64,000 bases of DNA from positions 1 through 64,000 of the forward strand of contig NZ_JAJOMC010000015.1 of the NCBI RefSeq assembly GCF_021129155.1. The letters are read 5' to 3'. The translations under genes were made by a program, and so were the position numbers. This document shows, in pieces, positions 34,601-42,705 of the stretch; position 1 is the first letter of the stretch; every line of letters starts with the position of its first letter. The stretch is from Arthrobacter sp. AK04. Lineage in GTDB: Bacteria > Actinomycetota > Actinomycetes > Actinomycetales > Micrococcaceae. The notes beneath the pieces were generated by a model. That model was not told where the DNA came from, made no database searches, and worked only from the letters and a program-made list of their open reading frames with translations.

Positions 34601-34705
34601 GCCGGGAACAGCTGCCAGTGCATAGAACGCGTTGCGGCCCCAGGACCTGAAGAGGAACGGCGCCAGGACAGCCACCGAAAAGTGCACGGCAAGGACTGTT
34701 ATCAC
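31634..34705 (-). CDS. mrpA: Mrp antiporter subunit A fused to subunit B
   Basis: 1023 residues. The N-terminal part is a NuoL-like channel ([86 protein letters not shown]). The C-terminal part contains the MrpB region ([43 protein letters not shown]). A and B are usual separate genes in Bacillus and commonly fused in actinobacteria. GTG 34705 follows GGAG at six bases. It is the first gene of the operon mrpA-C-D-E-F-G, which supports pH and sodium tolerance. Confidence 0.95.
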   Translation of the reverse strand: [1023 protein letters not shown]

Positions 34706-34887
34706 TGGTATCTCCGCGTCGTCAGGGATTCGATTGTCAAAAGTTGGAGCAGGCGGTTCATTCGTTAGGTCCGGGAGGATCCAGTTTATCAAGGCATAGG
34801 CGGCCGCCCCTCCGTCCCTACGCCCTGCCAGGCGCGCGGCCCGGTATCCCCGGGGGTTTGCTCCGGCCCCCGTTCGCCACGGGCGGA

Positions 34888-34893
34888 TACGAT
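34888..34893 (+). promoter_or_regulatory. -10 element of a probable leaderless promoter (TACGAT)
   Basis: TACGAT ends seven bases before ATG 34901, which decides the start of the MFS gene in favour of 34901 over the overlapping ATG at 34892. Confidence 0.42.
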
Positions 34894-34900
34894 GCATCCT

Positions 34901-36304
34901 ATGAACAGCGCCAGCGCTCCAGGGGCAACGCAGCCGTCCTCAGAACTTGAGTCCGGGAACCAGCGCACCAACAAGGGCCGCATCCTGGCGTGGGCTTCGT
35001 GGGACTGGGGGTCCGCGGCCTTCAACGCCGTGATGACCACGTTCGTGTTCACCGTCTACCTCACCTCCAATGCCTTCGGCGGCGAGGACCAGGCCTCGGC
35101 GGTCCTGGGAGGTGCGCTGGCAGTTGCCGGCCTGGCCATTGCCTTGCTGGCCCCCGTCACCGGCCAGCGCTCCGACGCGGGCGGCAGGCGGAAGCTGTGG
35201 CTGGGAGTCAACACGGGGGCGGTCGCCCTCCTCACCGCACTGTGCTTCTTCGTCTTCCCGCGGCCTGAGTTCCTGCTGCTCGGAGTGTCCCTGATAGCCC
35301 TGGGCAATGTGTTCTTCGAGTTCGCGGGTGTCAACTACAACGCCATGCTCGCCCAGATCTCCACGCCGCGGAACATCGGCAAGGTCAGCGGATTCGGCTG
35401 GGGGGCCGGCTACCTTGGCGGCATCGTTGCCCTGCTGATCGTCCTCCAGCTGTTCGTCCAGCCCAGCTTCGACTGGTTTGGGGCGTCCACCGAGGACAGC
35501 CTGAACATCCGGCTGGTGGCGGTTTTCTCAGCCCTGTGGTTCCTTGTTTTCGCCCTTCCCGTGCTGTTCGCCGTGCCCGAGCTTCCCCGCGCCGCCCAGG
35601 CGAAGCGGCTGGGCCTCCTGGCCAGCTACGGCCTGCTTGTCCGGCGGATCAAGGCCATCTACGCCACCAGCCCCCACACCATCTACTTCCTGCTGGCCAG
35701 TGCTGTCTTCCGGGACGGGTTGGCCGCCGTTTTTACTTTCGGCGGGATCATCGCTGCGGGAACCTTTGGCTTTGAGCTGTCCGAGGTTATTTTCTTTGCC
35801 ATTTTCGGCAACGTCGTGGCCGCAGTGGGCGCAGTCCTTGGCGGTCTGCTGGACGACCGCATAGGCCCCAAACGTGTGATTATCGGCTCGCTGGTGGGCC
35901 TCCTGGTTGCGGGGAGCGTCATCCTGGTGCTCGGTAACGGGGACTACACCTTCCTTGGGATGGCCTGGGCCGGCAGCACCACCTTCTGGGTGTTCGGGCT
36001 TTTCTTATGCCTGTTCGTGGGGCCCGCCCAAGCCTCGTCGCGCGCCTACCTGGCCAGGCTGGCCCCGCACGGCGAGTCGGGCGAACTTTTCGGCCTCTAC
36101 GCCACCACCGGCCGCGCCGTCAGTTTCCTGGCGCCAGCGCTCTTTACCCTCAGCATCACCCTCGCGGCTCCGCTGGTGGCACCGGGCGAAGCCCAGCGCT
36201 GGGGCATCCTGGGCATCATGGTGGTACTGCTGGCGGGACTGCTGGTCCTGCTGCCGGTCAAGTCCCCGGACAAGGCCCCCATCGCGACGGTTCCTGCCGC
36301 CTGA
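34901..36304 (+). CDS. MFS transporter, UMF1/Atg22-like
   Basis: 467 residues with 11-12 membrane helices. The N-terminal ILAWASWDWGSAAFNAVMTTFVFTVYLTSNAFGG and EFAGVNYNAMLAQISTPRNIGKVSGFGWGAGYLGGIVALL are typical of the vacuole-effluxer Atg22/UMF1 branch. GPAQASSRAYLARLAPHGESGELFGLYATTGR is the second hallmark. In bacteria the substrate is unknown; amino acid efflux is a guess from the eukaryotic relatives. It is divergent from mrpA. Confidence 0.9.
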   Translation: MNSASAPGATQPSSELESGNQRTNKGRILAWASWDWGSAAFNAVMTTFVFTVYLTSNAFGGEDQASAVLGGALAVAGLAIALLAPVTGQRSDAGGRRKLWLGVNTGAVALLTALCFFVFPRPEFLLLGVSLIALGNVFFEFAGVNYNAMLAQISTPRNIGKVSGFGWGAGYLGGIVALLIVLQLFVQPSFDWFGASTEDSLNIRLVAVFSALWFLVFALPVLFAVPELPRAAQAKRLGLLASYGLLVRRIKAIYATSPHTIYFLLASAVFRDGLAAVFTFGGIIAAGTFGFELSEVIFFAIFGNVVAAVGAVLGGLLDDRIGPKRVIIGSLVGLLVAGSVILVLGNGDYTFLGMAWAGSTTFWVFGLFLCLFVGPAQASSRAYLARLAPHGESGELFGLYATTGRAVSFLAPALFTLSITLAAPLVAPGEAQRWGILGIMVVLLAGLLVLLPVKSPDKAPIATVPAA

Positions 36305-36341
36305 CGCCCTGCAGCTTTCCTCGGGTTCCGCCTCACACCTC

Positions 36342-36385
36342 TTGACGCCTGATGTTATCGATCACATAATTGTGATCGATAACAT
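36342..36385 (+). promoter_or_regulatory. Promoter embedded in a 34-bp LacI-type palindrome
   Basis: The -35 box TTGACG (36342-36347) and -10 box CATAAT (36365-36370) are 17 bases apart. Perfect 15-base arms ATGTTATCGATCACA (36352-36366) and TGTGATCGATAACAT (36371-36385) surround TAAT, so the -10 box sits at the dyad centre. A bound dimer would block RNA polymerase. TGTTATCGAT is a classic LacI-family half-site, and the LacI gene at 39217 ends this operon, so autoregulation is likely. Confidence 0.82.
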
Positions 36386-36411
36386 GAATCCTTTCAATGA
36401 CGAGGAGCACC

Positions 36412-37512
36412 ATGACGAACTCCCCACAGCGGCCCCGGGCGGGAATCATCGGCACGGGCGGCATCGCCCACGCGCACGCAGAAGCCCTGAAGCTGGCGGG
36501 CGCCGAGCTCGTAGTGGCGGTGGATATCGACCCCGACAGGGCAACGGAATTTGCCCAAAAGGTGGGTGTTGCCCACACCGCCCCTACCCTGGCAGCGGCA
36601 GCGGAAGCCGGACTGGACCTTGTTGCCGTCTGCACCCCGCCGTCGTCGCACGCCCCGTTGGCACTGGAAGCCCTGGCACTGGGCATGGACGTGGTCCTGG
36701 AGAAGCCCCCCGCACTGTCGCTCCGGCAGTTCCGGGAGCTGCAGGAAGCGGAACGCGCCACCGGCAAACGGGTGAGCTGCATCTTCCAGCACCGCTTCGG
36801 CACGGGCGCCCGGAAGCTTGCGGACCTGCAGGAGTCCGGAGCACTGGGCAGCCCGCTCACCGGGTTCTGCAACACCCTCTGGTTCCGTGACCAGGCGTAC
36901 TTTGACGTTCCGTGGCGCGGCCAGTGGGACGTTGAGGGCGGCGGTCCCACCATGGGGCACGGCATCCACCAGTTCGACCTCCTCCTCCACCTCTGGGGGC
37001 CGTGGCAGGAAGTGACGGCTTTCGCCGGAAGGCTTGCCCGCCGGACCGAGACGGAGGACGTCTCCACTGCCATCGTGCGGTTCGAGTCAGGCGCCCTCAG
37101 CACCGTCATCAACTCCGTGATCTCGCCCCGGGAAACCTCCCAGCTGCGGTTCGACTATGAGCATGCCACCGTGGAACTGGAGCACCTTTACGGCTACGAC
37201 GATTCGAACTGGCGCTTCACCCCGGCACCCGGCCAGGAGCACCTTGCCGCGATGTGGGCGGATGGCCAGGCCGGCACAGCCAGCGGCCATCCCGCACAAT
37301 ATGCCCGGATCATCGAGGCCGTCCGCGCCGGGACCGTTCCGCCGGTCACGCTTGCCGACGCCTACCCCACCATGGAGCTCGCCGCCGCCCTCTACGCCTC
37401 CGCCATCACCGGCAAGACCGTCCGCCGGGGTGAAATCACTGAAGGAAACCCGTTCTTTGACCGCGCCGATGGCCGGCTGGAACCCTGGAAACTGGAAAAG
37501 AGCCACGCATGA
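36412..37512 (+). CDS. Gfo/Idh/MocA family NAD(P)-dependent oxidoreductase
   Basis: 366 residues. The Rossmann motif GIIGTGGIAHAHAEAL is at about 11-26, and VLEKPPALS is the conserved EKP catalytic loop. DVEGGGPTMGHGIHQFDLLLHLWG near residue 185 gives the usual H-x3-D active pair. The family oxidises sugars or inositols at a ring or chain hydroxyl. ATG 36412 has GAGGAG at six bases. It is the first gene of a LacI-controlled four-gene operon that looks like catabolism of a sugar-like compound. Confidence 0.92.
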   Translation: MTNSPQRPRAGIIGTGGIAHAHAEALKLAGAELVVAVDIDPDRATEFAQKVGVAHTAPTLAAAAEAGLDLVAVCTPPSSHAPLALEALALGMDVVLEKPPALSLRQFRELQEAERATGKRVSCIFQHRFGTGARKLADLQESGALGSPLTGFCNTLWFRDQAYFDVPWRGQWDVEGGGPTMGHGIHQFDLLLHLWGPWQEVTAFAGRLARRTETEDVSTAIVRFESGALSTVINSVISPRETSQLRFDYEHATVELEHLYGYDDSNWRFTPAPGQEHLAAMWADGQAGTASGHPAQYARIIEAVRAGTVPPVTLADAYPTMELAAALYASAITGKTVRRGEITEGNPFFDRADGRLEPWKLEKSHA

Positions 37513-38471
37513 GCACCGCCGCCGGAACAACCGCCCAAGCCCCCGCACGCCAGCTTGGCTGGACGGACGATGGCGCCGCCGTCGAAATCTTGCTGGACGG
37601 CGTGTCCGTCCTTACCTACACGTACGCCGCAGACGATCCCCAGGCCGAATCGCCACGGCCGTACTTCCATCCGGTCCGCACCCCGGGAGGTGACCTGGTG
37701 AGCGCCTACCGCCCGCACGACCATGTGTGGCACAAAGGCATCGCCTGGTCCCTGCCGCACCTTGGCCCGGACAACTTCTGGGGCGGCCCCAGCTACCGGC
37801 GCGGCAAGGACTACCAACGGCTGCCCAACAACGGCGCCATGCAGCACCGGGAAACCACCAAGGCAGCGGACGACGACGGCACGTTCAGTTTCGCGCACAG
37901 GCTGCAGTGGATCACCCAGCAGGGATCGCTCGTGGTGGAGGAGGAGAGGTCCTTCCGGGTAGTGCCGGGGACGGACGCCAGCTACACGCTGGTGTTCGAC
38001 ACCGCCATGACCAACGTTTCCGGAGACGACATCCACATCGGCTCCCCCACCACGAAGGGCCGTGAGAACGCAGGATACGGCGGGCTGTTCTGGCGCGGCC
38101 CCCGGTCTTTTGCGGGCGGAACCATCATGGGACCCGGTGGCGCCACCGGCGAGGAGCTCCGCGGCCAGCGGGCCCCCTGGCTTTCCTTCGTGGGGCAGCA
38201 TGATGGGACGTGCCGCTTCTCAACGCTGGTGATGGTTGATGATCCCGGCAGCGCGCATCCGGAGCCGGAGTGGTTCGCGCGGTCCGAACCGTTTGCCTGC
38301 ATGGGCCCCGCCCCGTTCTTCAGCAAGGAAGTCCTGTTCCAGGCAGGAACCACTCTCCGTTTCCGGTACGGCGTTGTGGTTGCGGACGGCCCGTCGGACC
38401 AGAGCCGGGCCGAAGCCCTGGCAACGGCCGCCCGCGGCGTCCTTGCGCCGGCGTCCCCGGCCGGGAAATGA
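37509..38471 (+). CDS. DUF6807 (PmoA-like) protein
   Basis: 320 residues. SPRPYFHPVRTPGGDLVSAYRPHDHVWHKGIAWSLPHLGPDNFWGG holds clustered His residues typical of the DUF6807 family, earlier named 'methane oxygenase PmoA' by mistaken annotation. It is a beta-rich soluble protein with no signal peptide. In many genomes it partners Gfo/Idh/MocA dehydrogenases in glycan or sugar pathways. It overlaps both neighbours by ATGA. The exact reaction is unknown. Confidence 0.88.
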   Translation: MSTAAGTTAQAPARQLGWTDDGAAVEILLDGVSVLTYTYAADDPQAESPRPYFHPVRTPGGDLVSAYRPHDHVWHKGIAWSLPHLGPDNFWGGPSYRRGKDYQRLPNNGAMQHRETTKAADDDGTFSFAHRLQWITQQGSLVVEEERSFRVVPGTDASYTLVFDTAMTNVSGDDIHIGSPTTKGRENAGYGGLFWRGPRSFAGGTIMGPGGATGEELRGQRAPWLSFVGQHDGTCRFSTLVMVDDPGSAHPEPEWFARSEPFACMGPAPFFSKEVLFQAGTTLRFRYGVVVADGPSDQSRAEALATAARGVLAPASPAGK

Positions 38472-39220
38472 ACGGCCAGCCGGTGAGCAGCCTGCTCCCT
38501 CCCGTTCCGGGCTTTCCCGGCGGCACCGCAGTGACCGGGCTGCGGGTGTATGACTGGGAGTCCGGCGACGGGCTGTGCGGCGGCTCGCCACACCTCCACA
38601 CCGTCTCATCCGAGGCGTATGTAGTCACGGCCGGCACCGGGGAGGTGCACACCATCTCGATGGCAGGTGTCCAGGTGCACGGCCTGGCAGCCGGATCGCT
38701 GGTGTGGTTCAGCCCCGGTACCGTCCACCGCCTGGTGAACACGGGCGGGCTTAGCCTCAACGTGATCATGTCCAACGCGGGCCTGCCGGAGGCCGGAGAC
38801 GCCGTACTGACCTTTCCGCACCGCATCCTCCAGGAACCGGAACTCTACGCCGAGCATGCCGTCCTGCCCCGGGAAGCAGCGGAAAGCGAAGTTGCGGCGG
38901 CAGCGCGGAGGCGGCGCGACCTCGCCCTGGAAGGATACGCCGAACTGCATGCATCCGTGCTGCGGGAAGGCACTCCGGCGCTCCAGGAGTTCCACCGCGC
39001 GGCGGCCCGGCTGGTCCGCCCGCGCGTCGGGCAGTGGAAGGAACTCTGGGCAGCCAACGTCCAGAAGCAGGTGACGGCAACGGAGCAAGCACTCCGTGAA
39101 CTCGCGCAGGGCTCTGCAGCTTCCCTGGCGGGCGCAGCAGTAGCCAGTGCCGAACAGCGCGCGGGTGAGGGGTTCGGCATGTGCGGACGCCTCACCACCT
39201 GGGAGGATTCCAGGCTGTGA
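38468..39220 (+). CDS. Cupin-domain protein
   Basis: 250 residues. The cupin core is within 40-130: SPHLHTVSSEAYVVTAGTGEVHTI and GSLVWFSPGTVHRLVNTGGLSLNVIMSNAGLPE. Metal ligands would be the His-x-His, a Glu and the later His. The C-terminal 120 residues are helical and Ala/Arg-rich (AAAARRRRDLALEGYAELHASV). It could be an isomerase, lyase or sensor for the pathway. The start overlaps the DUF6807 stop. Confidence 0.85.
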   Translation: MNGQPVSSLLPPVPGFPGGTAVTGLRVYDWESGDGLCGGSPHLHTVSSEAYVVTAGTGEVHTISMAGVQVHGLAAGSLVWFSPGTVHRLVNTGGLSLNVIMSNAGLPEAGDAVLTFPHRILQEPELYAEHAVLPREAAESEVAAAARRRRDLALEGYAELHASVLREGTPALQEFHRAAARLVRPRVGQWKELWAANVQKQVTATEQALRELAQGSAASLAGAAVASAEQRAGEGFGMCGRLTTWEDSRL

Positions 39221-40263
39221 CGCAAACCCCCGCCGATGCCCCGCAGCCTGCCCGTGCAGCCACAATCTACGAGGTGGCGCGGCTGGCCGGAGTCTCCCAC
39301 CAGACCGTCTCCCGGTACATGGCTGACCGGTCCAGGCTGAAGGCCACCACCTCCGAGAAGGTGGAACGGGCCATGGCGGAGCTGAACTACTCGCCCAACC
39401 TCACCGCCCGCTCGCTGCGGACCAAGGCTGCCTACCGGCTCCTGGCCCTGGTCCCCGGATCCTCGCCGTACTTTCCGTCCCGGATGCTCAACGGTGCGGC
39501 CGCAACAGCCCAGGAGGCCGGCTACCACCTGGACGTCGTGGCCCTGGAGGGTGCCGGCCCGGAGCGGACGGAGCGGCTGCGCCGGATCCTGGACGGCGGG
39601 CCCTTCGCGGGGGCACTGTCCTTCGTCCCCATTTCCGGGACGGACCTCCTGCAGGCGCAGGAACGGATTCCCGTGGTGGTGGCGGGGGAGTATGACGACA
39701 AGATGCGCGGCCAGGGCCGTATTTCGGATGGCTCCGCGGCGCAGGCGATCGTGGCGCACCTCGCTTCCCTCGGCCACCGGCGGATTGCCCACATTGCCGG
39801 GCCCCAGGAATGGCCCGCAGCCCGCAACCGCCTGGGCGTTTATCGCAAAGCCGTCCACGACGCCGGAATTGAGGACGGCGGGGTGGCCGAGGCCGAGTGG
39901 AGTGCAGCCTCCGGATACGTCGCCGCACAGGCCCTCCTGGCCGACCCCTCCTTCACCGCCATCTTTGCCGCGAACGACCAGCTGGCCATCGGCGCCATCC
40001 GGGCGCTCCACGACCAAGGACTCCGTGTTCCCTCCGATATCAGCGTGGTTGGCTGGGACGACCATCCGGAATCGGCGTTCCTTGTCCCGTCCCTGACCAC
40101 CGTCCACATGGACCTGGAGGCGCAGGGCAGCAGCGCCATGGAGCAGCTGCTCGCAGCGCTGAACCCGGGCAGCATGCCCGTTCCGGAGCCCGGTCCCACC
40201 GGCATGCGGCTGGTCCTGCGGGAATCCTCGGGACCCGCACCCAACCACGGCCAGGCAGACTAG
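39217..40263 (+). CDS. LacI-family transcriptional regulator
   Basis: 348 residues. The helix-turn-helix at about 18-65 reads TIYEVARLAGVSHQTVSRYMADRSRLKATTSEKVERAMAELNYSPN, with the LacI-type hinge after it. The periplasmic-binding-protein-like core has ISDGSAAQAIVAHLASLGHRRIAHIAGPQEWPAARNRLGVY and FAANDQLAIGAIRALHDQGLRVPSDISVVGWDD. GTG overlaps the cupin stop as GTGA. It probably represses its own operon through the 34-bp palindrome at 36352-36385. Confidence 0.92.
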   Translation: MTQTPADAPQPARAATIYEVARLAGVSHQTVSRYMADRSRLKATTSEKVERAMAELNYSPNLTARSLRTKAAYRLLALVPGSSPYFPSRMLNGAAATAQEAGYHLDVVALEGAGPERTERLRRILDGGPFAGALSFVPISGTDLLQAQERIPVVVAGEYDDKMRGQGRISDGSAAQAIVAHLASLGHRRIAHIAGPQEWPAARNRLGVYRKAVHDAGIEDGGVAEAEWSAASGYVAAQALLADPSFTAIFAANDQLAIGAIRALHDQGLRVPSDISVVGWDDHPESAFLVPSLTTVHMDLEAQGSSAMEQLLAALNPGSMPVPEPGPTGMRLVLRESSGPAPNHGQAD

Positions 40264-40266
40264 TCT
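40261..40266 (+). promoter_or_regulatory. -10 element of a probable leaderless promoter (TAGTCT)
   Basis: TAGTCT ends six bases before the khtT ATG. It overlaps the LacI gene's TAG stop. Confidence 0.4.
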
Positions 40267-40272
40267 GGAACT

Positions 40273-40755
40273 ATGAACGTGGACGAAACCAACCTTCCCG
40301 GTCTGGGCCGGCGCAAGGATTTCATGACCGCCTCAGGCCGCCGGATCGGCGTGGTGGAGCGGCGCGAGGGCCAGACCGAACTCATTGTCTCGGCCTGGGA
40401 TGATCCGGACACCTGCCAGGCATCCATACCCCTCACCACCGAGGAAGCAGCCACCCTTGGCAATCTCCTTGGCGGGCAGCACCTGGCCATGAAACTTACA
40501 GAGGAACACAAGGACGTTCCGGGAATCGTCACCCGGCAGTTCTCCATCGCTCCGGACTCCCCCTTCCAGAACCAGCCCATGGGCAAGGCGTGCATCCGTA
40601 CCCGGTGCGGCGTCTCCATCGTGGCGATCATGCGCGAAGGCGAGGTGCTCCCGTCGCCGGGACCCGACGTCGTGCTTCACTCCGGCGACCTGCTGGTGGC
40701 AGTGGGTACCCAGGAAGGCCTCGACGCGGCGGCCGATATCCTGCGTCGCGGATAA
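40273..40755 (+). CDS. khtT: Regulatory subunit of a potassium/proton antiporter (KhtT-like)
   Basis: 160 residues. The C-terminal RCK_C/TrkA_C domain is MGKACIRTRCGVSIVAIMREGEVLPSPGPDVVLHSGDLLVAVGTQEGL. The N-terminal half (GQTELIVSAWDDPDTCQASIPLTTEEAATLGNLLGG) is the KhtT N-domain. It gates the adjacent KhtU membrane protein in response to pH or nucleotide. The gap to khtU is only six bases. Confidence 0.9.
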   Translation: MNVDETNLPGLGRRKDFMTASGRRIGVVERREGQTELIVSAWDDPDTCQASIPLTTEEAATLGNLLGGQHLAMKLTEEHKDVPGIVTRQFSIAPDSPFQNQPMGKACIRTRCGVSIVAIMREGEVLPSPGPDVVLHSGDLLVAVGTQEGLDAAADILRRG

Positions 40756-40761
40756 GACGGC

Positions 40762-41940
40762 ATGGACCCGCTGGCCCTGACCCTCATTGAACTGGGGGCC
40801 GTTGTGTTCTGCCTTGGCCTGCTGGCCAGGCTGGCCGGACGGGTCGGAATGTCACCCATCCCGCTCTACCTCCTGGGCGGACTCGCTTTCGGTGCCGGCG
40901 GCATCGTAAAGCTCGACGGCATGAAGGAATTTGCACACGTCTCCGGTGAAATCGGGGTCATCCTGCTGCTGCTTATGCTCGGACTGGAATATACGGCGAC
41001 GGAGCTGTTCACCGGCCTGCGCAGGTCCTGGCAGGGTGGCGTGCTGGATCTGGTCCTGAACTTCCTGCCCGGGGCCGCACTTGCCTACCTGCTGGGCTGG
41101 GGCGGGGTGGGAGCCATGGTTCTGGGCGGCGTCACGTACATTTCCTCATCGGGAATCGCGGCCAAGGTCATCACCGACCTGGGCCGGATAGGCAACCGTG
41201 AAACACCTGTGGTGCTGTCCATCCTGGTCTTCGAGGACCTTGCCATGGCCGTCTATCTCCCCGTTTTAACAACCATCCTGGCCGGCGTCAGTTTCCTCGG
41301 CGGCCTCACCAGTGTGGGCATCGCCCTGGCAGTGGTGAGTGTGGTGCTGATGGTGGCCCTGCGGCACGGCCATCACGTGTCCAAGGCCGTTCACAGCGAG
41401 AACTCGGAGGTGTTCCTCCTGAACGTGCTGGGTGCCGCGCTGCTGGTGGCCGGGATAGCCTCCGCCATGCAGGTTTCCGCCGCGGTGGGAGCATTCCTGC
41501 TCGGCATCGCAATTTCGGGAGCCACGGCCCACAACGCGACCCGCATCCTGGAGCCGCTGCGGGACCTGTTTGCCGCCATCTTCTTTGTGGCGTTTGGGCT
41601 CAACACAGACCCCACATCCATCCCGCCGGTCCTGGGCTGGGCCCTGGTGCTGGCCGTCATCACGGCCGCCACCAAAATGGCCACCGGCATTTGGGCGGCC
41701 AAGCGCGCAGGGATTGCCCGGCCAGGCCGCCTGCGCGCCGGAGCCACGCTGATCGCGCGCGGGGAATTCTCCATCGTCATTGCGGGACTGGCCGTCGCTT
41801 CCGGGGCGGTCCCCGGCGAACTGGCCGCCCTTGCCACCGCCTATGTGCTGCTGATGGCCGTCATGGGTCCGCTCGCGGCCCGGTTCGTGGGGCCGGTAAA
41901 GGCTGTTCAGCCGCCGGCAGGAGTGGCCGCCAAAGCCTGA
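40762..41940 (+). CDS. khtU: Monovalent cation/proton antiporter, CPA2 family (KhtU-like)
   Basis: 392 residues with about 12 membrane helices. GEIGVILLLLMLGLEYTATELFTGL and SSSGIAAKVITDLGRIGNRETPVVLSILVFEDLAMAVYLPVL carry the ion-binding Glu-Asp region. GATLIARGEFSIVIAGLA is the later charged helix. There is no C-terminal RCK domain; that is supplied by khtT. It expels potassium in exchange for protons, or the reverse, at high pH or during toxic electrophile stress in known systems. Confidence 0.92.
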   Translation: MDPLALTLIELGAVVFCLGLLARLAGRVGMSPIPLYLLGGLAFGAGGIVKLDGMKEFAHVSGEIGVILLLLMLGLEYTATELFTGLRRSWQGGVLDLVLNFLPGAALAYLLGWGGVGAMVLGGVTYISSSGIAAKVITDLGRIGNRETPVVLSILVFEDLAMAVYLPVLTTILAGVSFLGGLTSVGIALAVVSVVLMVALRHGHHVSKAVHSENSEVFLLNVLGAALLVAGIASAMQVSAAVGAFLLGIAISGATAHNATRILEPLRDLFAAIFFVAFGLNTDPTSIPPVLGWALVLAVITAATKMATGIWAAKRAGIARPGRLRAGATLIARGEFSIVIAGLAVASGAVPGELAALATAYVLLMAVMGPLAARFVGPVKAVQPPAGVAAKA

Positions 41941-41983
41941 AGTTACCCCTGTGTGAGCCCAAGGGCGGGCGCTGCACTGCCTG

Positions 41984-42559
41984 TTACATCTCCGTGCGGT
42001 GGAAGTTCAGGTGGCTGCGGCTGGCGGTGGGGCCGCGCTGGCCCTGGTAGCGGTTGCCGTATTCGCCCGAGCCGTAGGGGTGTTCCGCAGCGGACGTCAG
42101 CCGGAAGAAGCACAGCTGGCCGATCTTCATGCCCGGCCACAGCTTGATGGGCAGGGTGGCCATGTTGGACAGTTCCAGCGTTACGTGGCCTGAGAAGCCG
42201 GGGTCGATAAAGCCGGCGGTGGAGTGGGTCAGGAGGCCCAGCCGGCCCAGGGAAGACTTGCCTTCCAGTCGGGCAGCGATATCGTCCGGCAGCGTGACGG
42301 TCTCGTACGTGGACCCCAGGACGAACTCGCCCGGGTGCAGGATGAACGGCTCGTTCGGCTCCACTTCCACAAGGCGCGTGAGCTCCGGCTGTTCCTCGGC
42401 CGGGTCGATGTGGGCGTACTTGTGGTTATCAAACAGGCGGAAGAATTTGTCGATCCGGACATCCACGGATGATGGCTGGACCATCGCCGGATCGTACGGC
42501 TCGAGCACGATCCGCTGGGAGTCTATTTCGGCACGTATGTCGCGGTCAGAGATCAGCAC
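41984..42559 (-). CDS. dcd: dCTP deaminase, probably bifunctional dCTP deaminase/dUTPase
   Basis: 191 residues, a trimeric cytoplasmic enzyme of pyrimidine deoxynucleotide supply. Blocks: [59 protein letters not shown] and the C-terminal [19 protein letters not shown] that closes over the nucleotide. The [21 protein letters not shown] wording matches the mycobacterial bifunctional enzyme as I know it, so direct dCTP to dUMP conversion is likely. It is divergent from the CAP protein gene. Confidence 0.95.
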   Translation of the reverse strand: MLISDRDIRAEIDSQRIVLEPYDPAMVQPSSVDVRIDKFFRLFDNHKYAHIDPAEEQPELTRLVEVEPNEPFILHPGEFVLGSTYETVTLPDDIAARLEGKSSLGRLGLLTHSTAGFIDPGFSGHVTLELSNMATLPIKLWPGMKIGQLCFFRLTSAAEHPYGSGEYGNRYQGQRGPTASRSHLNFHRTEM

Positions 42560-42705
42560 CGTCCCAAATTACCGTATGGCCACTGCTGAGCAGTTATCCA
42601 CAGCAACATTTTTTCGTTGTTGCAGAGCGCTCGTGGGGCTACTGTTACAGCAGTGATTCAGGCGCCGGATGGTCTCCCGGATGGCCCAACAGAGCTGGGG
42701 ATGTT

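Noticed and set aside
31640-34768. 1042-codon plus-strand ORF antisense to mrpA
   Set aside because: Product is His/Gln/Gly/Arg-rich without domains, which is typical of an antisense frame in high-GC DNA. The mrpA reading is certain.
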